Source of the DNA: an uncultured Clostridia bacterium
GTDB lineage: Bacteria; Bacillota; Clostridia; Christensenellales; Borkfalkiaceae
NCBI GenBank assembly: GCA_937888935.1
Contig: CALARO010000277.1
Location: 1-12,172, forward strand
Direction of reading: 5' to 3'
DNA length: 12,172 nucleotides
Under the pieces are notes generated by a model. It was not told the origin of the DNA, did no database searches, and worked only from the letters and a program-made list of their open reading frames with translations. The stretch's first letter is position 1. Each line of letters starts with the position of its first letter. The position numbers were made by a program, and so were the translations under genes. Positions 1 to 7,320 of the stretch are shown here, in pieces.

Positions 1-1166
1 AAGACGTTACCGAATTCATGCGGAAAGACGGCGGATCTTACGTATATTCGCTTACCGATATCAGAAAGAACGCAACGATTTCCGCCGTTTTCGCGAAAGA
101 AGACAAAAAACATAAGGTGACGGGAAAAATCGAATATCCGCAAGCCGTATACGGAAACAATCTTGCCGACGCGGACGAAGTGACGGTTCGTTCGGGCGTT
201 TTCACAAAAACCCTGGCAAAAGGCGCAACGTCGTTTGAAATCGAGCTTCCCGAAAGTACGGGCGAACGCGTGTTGATTGTAGAAAGTCGGTATTTCGGCA
301 ATGTGAGAAAAACGCTCTGCGATTTCAACGCCGACGCCGACGTGGGAACGGTAAAACTGTATATGCCGAAATTTCTCGGCGAAGACCTTGTTGGGCAGAA
401 GAACGACGACGGATCGTTTGTAATTCAGAAAGCCGCCGATACGGCAACGTTGTTTGCGCAGGCAGACGGGCAACCTGCGCGCGCTTCTTCGGGGTTTGTG
501 GTGAAAACCGTAGCGGGCAGAGCCGGCAAGCAGGCGAACTACTTCGATATGGGCGCGATTTATTTAAAGCGTACCGACGGCGTGGGCGTGAAAATTTGTA
601 CTTATATAAAGAAAGACGGCAAGGGCGTAGTTACCGATAAAAATCACGTATATCTTTCGTTTTCTTATTGGGACGGCAAAAAACAGGCCAAAGACGGACG
701 GCTCGGCGCGATGCGGGAGTACAGCTTCGAATTCGACTATGCCAACGGCGGCGATCCCGAAAAACCCGTTCCCGTTACCGTTGCGTTTTTAAATACGCAG
801 ACGAAAGACGGCAAGCTTGTGAAAAATCAGGAGGGAAATCTTGTAAAAGGGCAACAAATCACCGTGGATAAACAGGTGGGCGGCAAAGTTGTGCCTACAA
901 ATGTAACTTGCGGCGTGCTTCTTCTTTCCGTGGGCGAGGGTGAAAATCAGCAGACCCGCCTGGTGGATATGAACACCAAAGCGGACGGCGGCACGGAAAA
1001 AGGTCAGGCGATGCCGTATTGGATGTTCGGCACGGACGCGGCGCGGCTGCTCGGCATTATTGCGCCCGATATGGCTGCAAAATTTCAATCTGCGGGGTAC
1101 GCCGTAGGAGATGACTTCGCGCGGGATGCGTTTCTTTCTCTCGCGAAATCGTCCGTTGTCGGATGA
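1..1166 (+). CDS. 3' end of a large multi-domain surface/extracellular protein (partial)
   Basis: The reading frame is open from the left edge (first full codon at position 3), so the ATG at 18 is probably internal and the gene begins outside the window; 387 residues are visible. The first 30 or so residues (SYVYSLTDIRKNATISAVF) match the end of a divergent InlB-type beta-repeat, which typically finishes 'ytltnIt.d.tI.a.F'. A prealbumin-like beta-sandwich segment follows (KVTGKI...VRSGVFTKTL), then about 250 residues rich in G, D and K with beta-strand periodicity that may be a lectin-like domain; I do not recognise its family. There is no LPXTG motif or C-terminal membrane helix, so any anchoring would lie in the missing N-terminal part. 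It precedes a lipoprotein and a secreted protein on the same strand. Surface location is inferred from the repeat type; the function is unknown. Confidence 0.7.
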   Translation, partial: DVTEFMRKDGGSYVYSLTDIRKNATISAVFAKEDKKHKVTGKIEYPQAVYGNNLADADEVTVRSGVFTKTLAKGATSFEIELPESTGERVLIVESRYFGNVRKTLCDFNADADVGTVKLYMPKFLGEDLVGQKNDDGSFVIQKAADTATLFAQADGQPARASSGFVVKTVAGRAGKQANYFDMGAIYLKRTDGVGVKICTYIKKDGKGVVTDKNHVYLSFSYWDGKKQAKDGRLGAMREYSFEFDYANGGDPEKPVPVTVAFLNTQTKDGKLVKNQEGNLVKGQQITVDKQVGGKVVPTNVTCGVLLLSVGEGENQQTRLVDMNTKADGGTEKGQAMPYWMFGTDAARLLGIIAPDMAAKFQSAGYAVGDDFARDAFLSLAKSSVVG

Positions 1167-1276
1167 AATTAAAAAAACGGAAAAAGGAGAAAAGATCGAT
1201 GGGCATTGAATACGGATAGAACGGCTTTAAACGCACCGATTGTGATTTTTACATTTTAATAAGGAGGTAAAAGGAA
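1167..1276. other. 110-nt gap between surface protein and lipoprotein genes
   Basis: I see no convincing hairpin terminator or consensus sigma-A promoter here. An AAGGAG-preceded ATG at 1199 opens only six codons before TAG and is not called as a gene. The right end carries AAGGAGGT (1261-1268), the ribosome binding site of the lipoprotein gene. Confidence 0.5.
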
Positions 1277-1699
1277 ATGAATATGAAGAAGGCATTGGCG
1301 GCAGCGCTTTGTTTTACGGCGATATTCTCGGCGGGAATGGCTTTTTCGTCCTGCGGCAGTAGCGAGAACGACGGATATATATCCGTGGTAGTTCCCACGC
1401 AGAAGCCGGGAGAAAGCAAGCCCGGGCAAAGACCGGGAACAACAACGACTTACACCGTTTCGTTCGATTCCGACGGCGGCACGGCTGTGCAAGCCGTAAA
1501 AGTGAAAAAAGGCGAAAAAATAAGCGAGCCTGCCACGCCGCAAAAGGCAACTTTGCAGCGGCAGTATTCCTTTCTCGGGTGGTATAACGGCGAAACGAAG
1601 TGGAATTTTTCGAACGACACCGTACAATCAAACGTTACGTTAACCGCGAAATGGGAACTTGCGGAAGATTATACCATAGGCTTTAAACCGCAATCTTAA
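1277..1699 (+). CDS. Small lipoprotein with one Listeria-Bacteroides (InlB B-type) repeat
   Basis: This 140-residue protein begins with a lipoprotein signal: positive charges at K4-K5, a hydrophobic stretch to about residue 23, and the lipobox F23-S24-S25-C26. It should therefore be lipidated at C26 and held on the outer face of the membrane. A Pro/Gly/Lys/Thr-rich linker (about 40-58) leads to a single repeat at 59-126 with the hallmarks of the Flg_new / Listeria-Bacteroides family: YTVSFDSDGGT, then FLGWYNG, ending LTAKW. Such repeats are beta-grasp-like extracellular modules. The start at 1277 has AAGGAGGT eight bases upstream; ATG at 1283 is possible but its spacing is poorer. It lies 24 nt before a short peptide gene and probably shares its transcript. 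The family and location are well supported; the ligand and role are unknown. Confidence 0.85.
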   Translation: MNMKKALAAALCFTAIFSAGMAFSSCGSSENDGYISVVVPTQKPGESKPGQRPGTTTTYTVSFDSDGGTAVQAVKVKKGEKISEPATPQKATLQRQYSFLGWYNGETKWNFSNDTVQSNVTLTAKWELAEDYTIGFKPQS

Positions 1700-1723
1700 T
1701 AAAAACTGAAGGAGAATAGAATA

Positions 1724-1867
1724 ATGAAAGCGTATAAAAAGATTGAAATTTCAATCATAGACATGTCCGATAAAGACGTAATCAGAACGTCGTCTGTCGG
1801 CAATCCCGATTACGATAACGTAGAACGAGATATCGAATGGGGAACAATTCAGGAAGCAACCGTTTAA
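1724..1867 (+). CDS. 47-residue peptide with DVIRTS motif
   Basis: The ORF runs from ATG at 1724 to TAA at 1865-1867 and has an excellent ribosome binding site (GAAGGAG, about nine bases upstream). The peptide begins MKAYKKIEISIIDMSDKDVI, continues RTSSV, and has an acidic C-terminal half. It has no signal peptide and no transmembrane segment. From memory, Clostridia carry many 40-60 residue ORFs of the form 'K-Y-x-K-P/I-x-[IV]-...-D-V-I-x-T-S-...', often beside genes for secreted proteins; their function is not known to me. The ORF sits 24 nt after the lipoprotein gene and 17 nt before the next start, so all three are probably co-transcribed. The strong ribosome binding site and the compact operon position argue that it is translated. 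Confidence 0.72.
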   Translation: MKAYKKIEISIIDMSDKDVIRTSSVGNPDYDNVERDIEWGTIQEATV

Positions 1868-1870
1868 TGC

Positions 1871-1876
1871 AGGAGG
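1871..1876 (+). promoter_or_regulatory. Ribosome binding site AGGAGG that decides the 1885 start
   Basis: A perfect AGGAGG lies eight bases before ATG 1885. Upstream in-frame ATGs at 1837 and 1867 lie within or overlap the end of the 47-residue peptide gene and would put a polar stretch before the signal peptide. The start at 1885 gives a canonical signal sequence. Confidence 0.85.
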
Positions 1877-1884
1877 AAACAGAA

Positions 1885-3555
1885 ATGAAAGAAATCAAGA
1901 AAAATGTTGTAAAAAACCGCGTTATCATCGCTTTGGCGGGCGGCGCAATGCTTGCGGGCTTATCCGCCGCGATTTTGCCTTCGAGTTTGCATACGAAAGC
2001 CGAAGAGCAACCCGTTACGTTCGAAATGGACGACGAGTACGGCGTAGGCTTGCGCCTGAACGGAAAAGGCGGTATGCGTTTCGTGGTGAAAATGAACGAA
2101 ACAATCAAAAAAGAAATCGTCGATGACGATGAGAAAAACGAAGTAAAACTTTCGTTTGTGATCGCGCCGAAAGCTCTTATGCCGGAAGAAAACTATCTCG
2201 GTATGGAAAAGAAAATTCTTGTAAACGTAGAAGAAAGCAAGATTTTTCAGGTGGGCGATTTCTGGTATGCCAACGGCTGTGTGGAGGACATTCTCGAAGC
2301 GAACAGAAAGATCAATTATACCGCCGTTGCGCTGATTACGAAAGGCGAAGAAGTGCTTTATACCGCCGGCTTGAAAGAAAACTTATACGGCAATTACTAC
2401 GATATCGCCAACCGCGCGTTGCTTTACAGCGAAAATCATGTGGACTATGCGGCGGCGATGCTGGAAAACACCGCCTACAATTGGCTCGGCACGGATGAAT
2501 ATCCGATCGTGGTGAAAACGGCGAAAGAGTATTCCGCGCTCGTGGAAAAAGTAAACGACGGGATCGCGTTGGAAAATAAAGTGATCCACGCGTATAATTA
2601 CGTGGATACTTCCGTAAAACCGGAAGGCAAAGAATTTGCGAACCTTTCCGCGCCGACGAAAGCCGTCGCGCTCACCGCGAACTATCCCGCAAACGCGTAC
2701 GGCTACGATTACAAAACGAAAGATACGCTCACCGTGCTTGCGAAAGGAAAAGAAATTACCGCGGGCGAAGACGGCAAATATGCGCTTGCTTACGGCACTT
2801 ACGATATCACCGTGCAAAGCAGCGTGATGAAGGACGTAGTGCTTGAAAAGCAAACCGTAAACGGCGATTATTCGGATCAGTCCGTAAACTTTACTGCATT
2901 CGGCTTAATCGACGATAAAGGCGCAATCGACGAAAAAGGCGTAACTTACGGCGAAAACGGAACGGTTTCGTGGACAGGGGCGGACAACGATTACGGCACG
3001 CATCGTCGTTTCCAAAATGCCGTTACGGCGTCCGGCGAAGGGTTCGTGCTGAGCTTTAAAACGTCGGTAAAAGGCGGCGCATTAGTCGGCGCGCCGTATA
3101 TCGAAACAGACGGTTATCAGTATTCTCTGTTTACTGAAACGAAGAAGACCGGCGGCACCAGATTGATTCTCAGGGCGTGGAATGTAAACGAGAAGAATTC
3201 AGAAGCGGCTTGGGGAATGTACAATTACGACGGTTTCTCCGCCGACGCATTGCCCGACGGCGAAACGACGGTAACGGTTGTATGTAAATATTTTAATAAC
3301 ACCAAAAAGAGATTCGCCGTTAAAATCGGCGAGAATGGAGCCAAGAAACTTTACGACGCGTGGCATATAAACGCAGACGGAGGAAAATCCGAACAGCCTA
3401 TCTTGTATAAAGATGACGCGAAAGCGCAAGTATATTCGTTCGGTTTGGCGGCGGCCAAAAACGCTGCGGCAACGTTCGGCGATATTTCTTACGCAATAGG
3501 AAATAGTTATGCCAACGACGTATGGACGAAATTAAATCCGACAGACATTCAATAA
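1885..3555 (+). CDS. Secreted protein with N-terminal GLRL...GMRF domain and C-terminal lectin-like domain
   Basis: This protein has 556 residues from the chosen start. Residues 1-39 form a Sec signal peptide: positive n-region, hydrophobic core 13-31, and likely cleavage after TKA39. Residues 50-220 contain a module I associate with extracellular proteins of gut Clostridia: a G-x-x-L-R-L...G-x-R-F opening (R57, G62-G63, R65-F66), a later 'SFVIAPKAL' segment and a region rich in Tyr, Ala and Asn. The last 200 or so residues look like an all-beta, concanavalin-like fold that finishes 'ATFGDISYAIG'. No LPXTG, SLH or C-terminal helix is visible, so it is probably released or held non-covalently. 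It ends at the hairpin near 3571. A glycan-binding role would fit the glycosidase genes downstream but is inference only. Confidence is high for secretion and low for function. Confidence 0.8.
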   Translation: MKEIKKNVVKNRVIIALAGGAMLAGLSAAILPSSLHTKAEEQPVTFEMDDEYGVGLRLNGKGGMRFVVKMNETIKKEIVDDDEKNEVKLSFVIAPKALMPEENYLGMEKKILVNVEESKIFQVGDFWYANGCVEDILEANRKINYTAVALITKGEEVLYTAGLKENLYGNYYDIANRALLYSENHVDYAAAMLENTAYNWLGTDEYPIVVKTAKEYSALVEKVNDGIALENKVIHAYNYVDTSVKPEGKEFANLSAPTKAVALTANYPANAYGYDYKTKDTLTVLAKGKEITAGEDGKYALAYGTYDITVQSSVMKDVVLEKQTVNGDYSDQSVNFTAFGLIDDKGAIDEKGVTYGENGTVSWTGADNDYGTHRRFQNAVTASGEGFVLSFKTSVKGGALVGAPYIETDGYQYSLFTETKKTGGTRLILRAWNVNEKNSEAAWGMYNYDGFSADALPDGETTVTVVCKYFNNTKKRFAVKIGENGAKKLYDAWHINADGGKSEQPILYKDDAKAQVYSFGLAAAKNAAATFGDISYAIGNSYANDVWTKLNPTDIQ

Positions 3556-3570
3556 TTTGAATCGACAGCG

Positions 3571-3606
3571 GCGAGCCGCCCACCTGTGAAACGGCGGGCG
3601 GCTCGT
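3571..3606 (+). terminator. Probable intrinsic terminator or attenuating hairpin
   Basis: Positions 3572-3581 pair perfectly with 3596-3605 (10 bp, mostly G-C), with one more G-U pair outside and a 14-nt loop. The tail TACTCTTTA is only moderately T-rich, so termination may be partial and some read-through into the hydrolase genes is possible. It falls 16 nt after the stop codon at 3555 and 28 nt before the GH3 start. Confidence 0.62.
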
Positions 3607-3633
3607 ACTCTTTACGAAAAAAAGGGTTGACTT

Positions 3634-5739
3634 ATGAAAGAAAGAGAGTGTAAACGAAAAGCGCGGCTTCTTATGCGCGAAATGACGCTTGAAGAAAAAA
3701 TCGGGCAACTCAATCAGGTGGGGGCTTCGATTTACGGCACGACGGATGAAAGCGGATACGAAGAAATGGCAAGAGAGGGAAGAGCCGGCTCTTTCCTTTC
3801 TTTGCACGATCCCGAAAGATGTAATAAACTTCAACGTATCGCGGTGGAAGAATCGCGGCTCGGCATACCGTTGATTTTTGCCGAAGACGTAATCCACGGG
3901 TTAAAGACGGTTTTCCCGATACCGCTTGCGGAAAGTTGTTCGTTCGAACCGGAACTTGCTCGAAAAACGGCGGAAATCGCCGCCGACGAAGCTTCCGCCT
4001 GCGGCGTTAAGTGGGTGTTTGCTCCGATGACGGATATCGCGCGGGACGCGCGCTGGGGCAGAATCGCCGAAGGCGCGGGGGAAGATCCGTATATCGGCTC
4101 GCTTTTTGCCGCCGCAAGGGTGAAAGGGTTTCAGGGGAGCGGAAATATCGATGAAAAACACGTTGCCGCGTGCGTAAAGCATTTCGCCTGTTACGGCGCG
4201 GCGGAAAGCGGCAAAGACTACAACACCGTTCAGCTTTCCGATAATAATCTTTACAACGCGTATCTGCCGCCTTACAAAGCCGCCGTAGACGCGGGCGTTT
4301 TCACGGTGATGACGGCGTTCAACGATCTGAACGGCACGCCCTGCACCGTAAACGCGCCGCTTATCGACGGGGTTTTACGAAAATTATGGGGATTTCGCGG
4401 CGTGGTGGTAAGCGATTGGGCGGCGGTTGCCGAAGCCGAATATCACGGGTATTGCGAAAATCGCGAAGATTGCGCCGCCGAAGCGGCGAAAGCGGGCGTA
4501 ACCGTGGATATGATGGGGCATGCTTACGATACCTTCCTGCTTTCCCTTGCGAAAAAAAATAAAAAAATACAAAAACGCATAGACGAATTGTGCGAGCAGG
4601 TGCTTACGCTTAAATATCGGCTCGGACTGTTCAAACGCCCCTACGCCGATCTGTCGCGCGGGAAAGATTTGTACACGCGGGAAAAACTCGACGTCGCGCT
4701 CGAAGCGGCGCAAAAAGCGATCGTGTTGCTCAAAAACGACGGAACGCTTCCGCTGAAACGCGGAGAAAAAGTTCTCGTTCTCGGTAAACTCGCCGCGGAT
4801 AAGCGCACGATGATGGGGTGCTGGTGCTTCCCGGAAACGCAGGAAAGCACGATAGACGTACTGAGCGGTATCCGCGAAAAATTTTCCGCCGATTATGCCG
4901 ATTCCGCCGATTTTCTTGCGGATGTTTCAAGCGGCGATACAAACGGATACGGCGCGATTATATGCGTAGTCGGCGAGACAAATCGTGAAAGCGGGGAAGC
5001 CGCTTCGCGCGCGTTTATCGGGTTGAAGGACGAAGACGTAGCGATGATTCGGGCGGCGAAAAAAACCGGACTGCCCGTCGTTGCGCTGATTCTGTCCGGC
5101 AGACCGCTTGCTTTGAGCGCGATCAATAGCGACGTAAACGCGCTGGCGGAATGCTGGCATCTCGGATCCGTCGGCGGTAGGGCGATCGCAAACGTTTTAT
5201 GCGGCGATTTCGCGCCGGAAGGAAGACTTACCGCTTCTTTCCCCCGCGAAACGGGGCAATGCCCTGTATATTATTCGCACTTCAATACGGGCAGACCTTA
5301 TATTGCGGGGCAGGGGTGTCGTTGTAAATTCCGCGATTGCGAAGAAGGCGCGCTCTATCCTTTCGGCTACGGACTTACCTTTACGAAATTCGGATATTCG
5401 GATCTCCGTGCAGAAAAGACGAAAATCGGGAAGGGCGACAAAATAGAGATTTCGGTGCGCGTAACGAATATCGGCGAACGGGACGGCGCGGAAATCGTAC
5501 AAGCGTATTTCAGGCAAAATTCGTGCAAGCCGATCCGCCCCGTTAAATCGCTTGTCGCGTTCGAAAAAGTGCGTTTGCGGGCGGGAGAAAGCAAAACGGT
5601 GAAATTCGTACTCGACCCGGATCGGCTCGGTATTATCCGCACCGCGGCGCTGCAACCCGAGCGCGCAAAAGGCAGGTGCGAAGCGTACGTGGGCGCAAAC
5701 AGTGAAGATTGCCAAAAAATCAATCTGACGATAGAGTAG
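3634..5739 (+). CDS. Glycoside hydrolase family 3 beta-glycosidase (beta-glucosidase-like, cytosolic)
   Basis: This 701-residue GH3 enzyme releases terminal beta-linked sugars from oligosaccharides with retention. The N-terminal barrel shows MTLEEKIGQ, the substrate-binding DARWGR (138-143) with GEDP at 149-152, K182-H183-F184, and the nucleophile D261 in VVSDW. The second domain carries GETNRESGEAASR (447-459), which should hold the general acid glutamate (E448 or E455). PFGYGL introduces a fibronectin-III-like C-terminal domain of about 130 residues. There is no signal peptide, so it acts in the cytosol, unlike periplasmic BglX. The start has only a weak purine-rich ribosome binding site (AAAAAAAGGG). 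It leads the run of hydrolase genes, 10 nt before GH31. The family is certain; the sugar (glucose, xylose or another) cannot be read from sequence alone. Confidence 0.95.
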   Translation: MKERECKRKARLLMREMTLEEKIGQLNQVGASIYGTTDESGYEEMAREGRAGSFLSLHDPERCNKLQRIAVEESRLGIPLIFAEDVIHGLKTVFPIPLAESCSFEPELARKTAEIAADEASACGVKWVFAPMTDIARDARWGRIAEGAGEDPYIGSLFAAARVKGFQGSGNIDEKHVAACVKHFACYGAAESGKDYNTVQLSDNNLYNAYLPPYKAAVDAGVFTVMTAFNDLNGTPCTVNAPLIDGVLRKLWGFRGVVVSDWAAVAEAEYHGYCENREDCAAEAAKAGVTVDMMGHAYDTFLLSLAKKNKKIQKRIDELCEQVLTLKYRLGLFKRPYADLSRGKDLYTREKLDVALEAAQKAIVLLKNDGTLPLKRGEKVLVLGKLAADKRTMMGCWCFPETQESTIDVLSGIREKFSADYADSADFLADVSSGDTNGYGAIICVVGETNRESGEAASRAFIGLKDEDVAMIRAAKKTGLPVVALILSGRPLALSAINSDVNALAECWHLGSVGGRAIANVLCGDFAPEGRLTASFPRETGQCPVYYSHFNTGRPYIAGQGCRCKFRDCEEGALYPFGYGLTFTKFGYSDLRAEKTKIGKGDKIEISVRVTNIGERDGAEIVQAYFRQNSCKPIRPVKSLVAFEKVRLRAGESKTVKFVLDPDRLGIIRTAALQPERAKGRCEAYVGANSEDCQKINLTIE

Positions 5740-5749
5740 GAATCGGTTT

Positions 5750-7300
5750 ATGAAAATAGAAGTAAAAATGCTTGACGGCGAGTGCTGGTGGGGCGGATCC
5801 GCGCTGAATTATTGCACAAAAATGCCGATTGATAAAAACAGCGAATACTCGTTGAATATGTACCGGGCGGCGAATCAGATTATGCCGCTGTATATATCCG
5901 ATAAAGGCAGATATATTTGGGGCGAAAAGCCGTATTCCGTTTCGGCGAAAAACGGCTTGATCAGGGCGGAAGGCGATTGCGAAATTCTGCTGGACGAAAG
6001 CGGAAAAACTTTAAAAGACGCCTATCTGAACGCGATGAAAGCGCATTTTCCGTTTTCGGGAAAAGTGCCGAACCTGAAATTTTTCGAAACGGCGCAATAT
6101 AATACGTGGATGGAATTCGACTACACGCCCACGCAGGAAAAAGTGCTTGATTACGCCCGTAAAATCATCGAAAACGGGTACAAACCGGGCATACTGATCA
6201 TCGACGAAGGGTGGCACACGAGATACGGCATATGGAAGTGGGATTTTGCGAAATTTCCCGATCCCGCAGCGATGATCCGCGAACTTCATGCGCTGGGATT
6301 CGTCGTTATGCTTTGGATTGTGCCGTACGTTACCGCCGACGGAAGAGATTTTTGTTTCGCCGAAAACGACGGGGCAAATCCGGGGGAAAGCAAAAAGTTG
6401 TTGCGCAACGACGACGGCTCGGCGAGTATTGTCCGCTGGTGGAACGGGTACAGCGCAACTTATAATCTGACGAAAAAAGCCGATCGCGATTTTCTTGGCG
6501 GCATTCTCAGAAAGCTTATGGCGGATTACGGCGTAGACGGCTTTAAATTCGACGGCGGCGATATGGTATCTCTCTTGCCCGAAAACGTAGTAAACGGCAG
6601 GCAAAGCGGGTATTCTCCCGAAGAACTGAATCGCGCGTGGAACGATTTCGGGCTTGAATTCGAATTTCACGAATATAAAGATACGTTCGGGGGCGGCGGA
6701 AAACCGAGCATACAGCGGCTTTGCGACAGAAATCACGAATGGCAAGGCAACGGCATAGATTCGATGATCCCCGCCGCGTTAATGCAAGGGTTGATCGGAC
6801 ATCCGTTTATTTGCCCCGATATGATCGGCGGCGGAGAATTTCACGCAAATTACGATCCGAATTTCAGAATCGACGAAGAGTTGTTCGTGAGAATGGCGCA
6901 GGTATCGGCGTTGTTCCCGATGATGCAGTTTTCGTGGGCGCCGTGGCGGGTTTTAAGCAAAAACGGGCAGAAGCTTTGCAAAGCGGCGGCCGATCTGCAC
7001 GCGCGTTATTCGGGGTATATCGTCGAAAACGTGAAGACGTCGGCAAAAACGGGCGAGCCGATTGTAAGACATCTGGCATATCAATACCCGGGTTGCGGCT
7101 ATGAAAAAATATCAGACGAGTTTATGCTCGGCGACAAAATACTCGTCGCACCGGTAACGGAAAAAGGCGTTACAAAGCGAAAAGTAGTGTTGCCGGAAGG
7201 AAAATGGCTTTATCTCGGCGAAACAGAGTACGCGGGCGGCGTAACGGCGGAAGTCGACGCGCCGATCGGGGTATTGCCGTATTTTGTTGCGGCGAAATAA
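5750..7300 (+). CDS. Glycoside hydrolase family 31 alpha-glycosidase (compact, MYORG-like subgroup)
   Basis: This enzyme has 516 residues. The N-terminal beta domain is short and carries the subgroup signature WWGG, NQIMPLYIS and KGRYIW. The barrel shows LIIDEGW, MLWIVPY and the nucleophile D268 in FKFDGGD. After the barrel come PDMIGGGEF, MMQFSWAPWR and a C-terminal beta domain with LGDKILVAPVTEKG. It cleaves terminal alpha-linked residues; relatives include alpha-glucosidases, alpha-xylosidases and the MYORG alpha-galactosidase. At about 500 residues it is smaller than typical GH31 enzymes (650-800), and it has no signal peptide, so it is cytosolic. The usual W-x-G-D-N acid/base segment reads WQGNG here. 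It starts 10 nt after GH3 and ends 20 nt before GH35, so the three are probably co-expressed. The family is certain; the substrate is unknown. Confidence 0.93.
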   Translation: MKIEVKMLDGECWWGGSALNYCTKMPIDKNSEYSLNMYRAANQIMPLYISDKGRYIWGEKPYSVSAKNGLIRAEGDCEILLDESGKTLKDAYLNAMKAHFPFSGKVPNLKFFETAQYNTWMEFDYTPTQEKVLDYARKIIENGYKPGILIIDEGWHTRYGIWKWDFAKFPDPAAMIRELHALGFVVMLWIVPYVTADGRDFCFAENDGANPGESKKLLRNDDGSASIVRWWNGYSATYNLTKKADRDFLGGILRKLMADYGVDGFKFDGGDMVSLLPENVVNGRQSGYSPEELNRAWNDFGLEFEFHEYKDTFGGGGKPSIQRLCDRNHEWQGNGIDSMIPAALMQGLIGHPFICPDMIGGGEFHANYDPNFRIDEELFVRMAQVSALFPMMQFSWAPWRVLSKNGQKLCKAAADLHARYSGYIVENVKTSAKTGEPIVRHLAYQYPGCGYEKISDEFMLGDKILVAPVTEKGVTKRKVVLPEGKWLYLGETEYAGGVTAEVDAPIGVLPYFVAAK

Positions 7301-7320
7301 AGAGCTTTGGTTGTAAAATT

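Noticed and set aside
1199..1219. Six-codon ORF (MGIEYG) with an AAGGAG site
   Set aside because: It is too short to support; there is no terminator or anti-terminator structure to suggest a leader peptide.
1837..1884. Upstream starts (1837, 1867) for the secreted protein
   Set aside because: They overlap the 47-residue peptide gene and would bury the AGGAGG site inside the coding region; 1885 gives ideal spacing and a proper signal peptide.
5197..5715. 172-codon open frame on the - strand inside GH3
   Set aside because: It is a reverse-frame shadow of the fibronectin-like end of GH3, with no ribosome binding site or family resemblance.
6011..6745. 244-codon open frame on the - strand inside GH31
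   Set aside because: It is antisense to a gene with intact catalytic motifs and codes for an Arg/Phe/Val-rich sequence typical of reverse frames of GC-rich codons. It has no recognisable motif.
7204..7320. Longer start for GH35 at 7204
   Set aside because: The extra 39 residues are Arg-rich and come from reading the GH31 tail out of frame. GH35 homology begins at once after the ATG at 7321.
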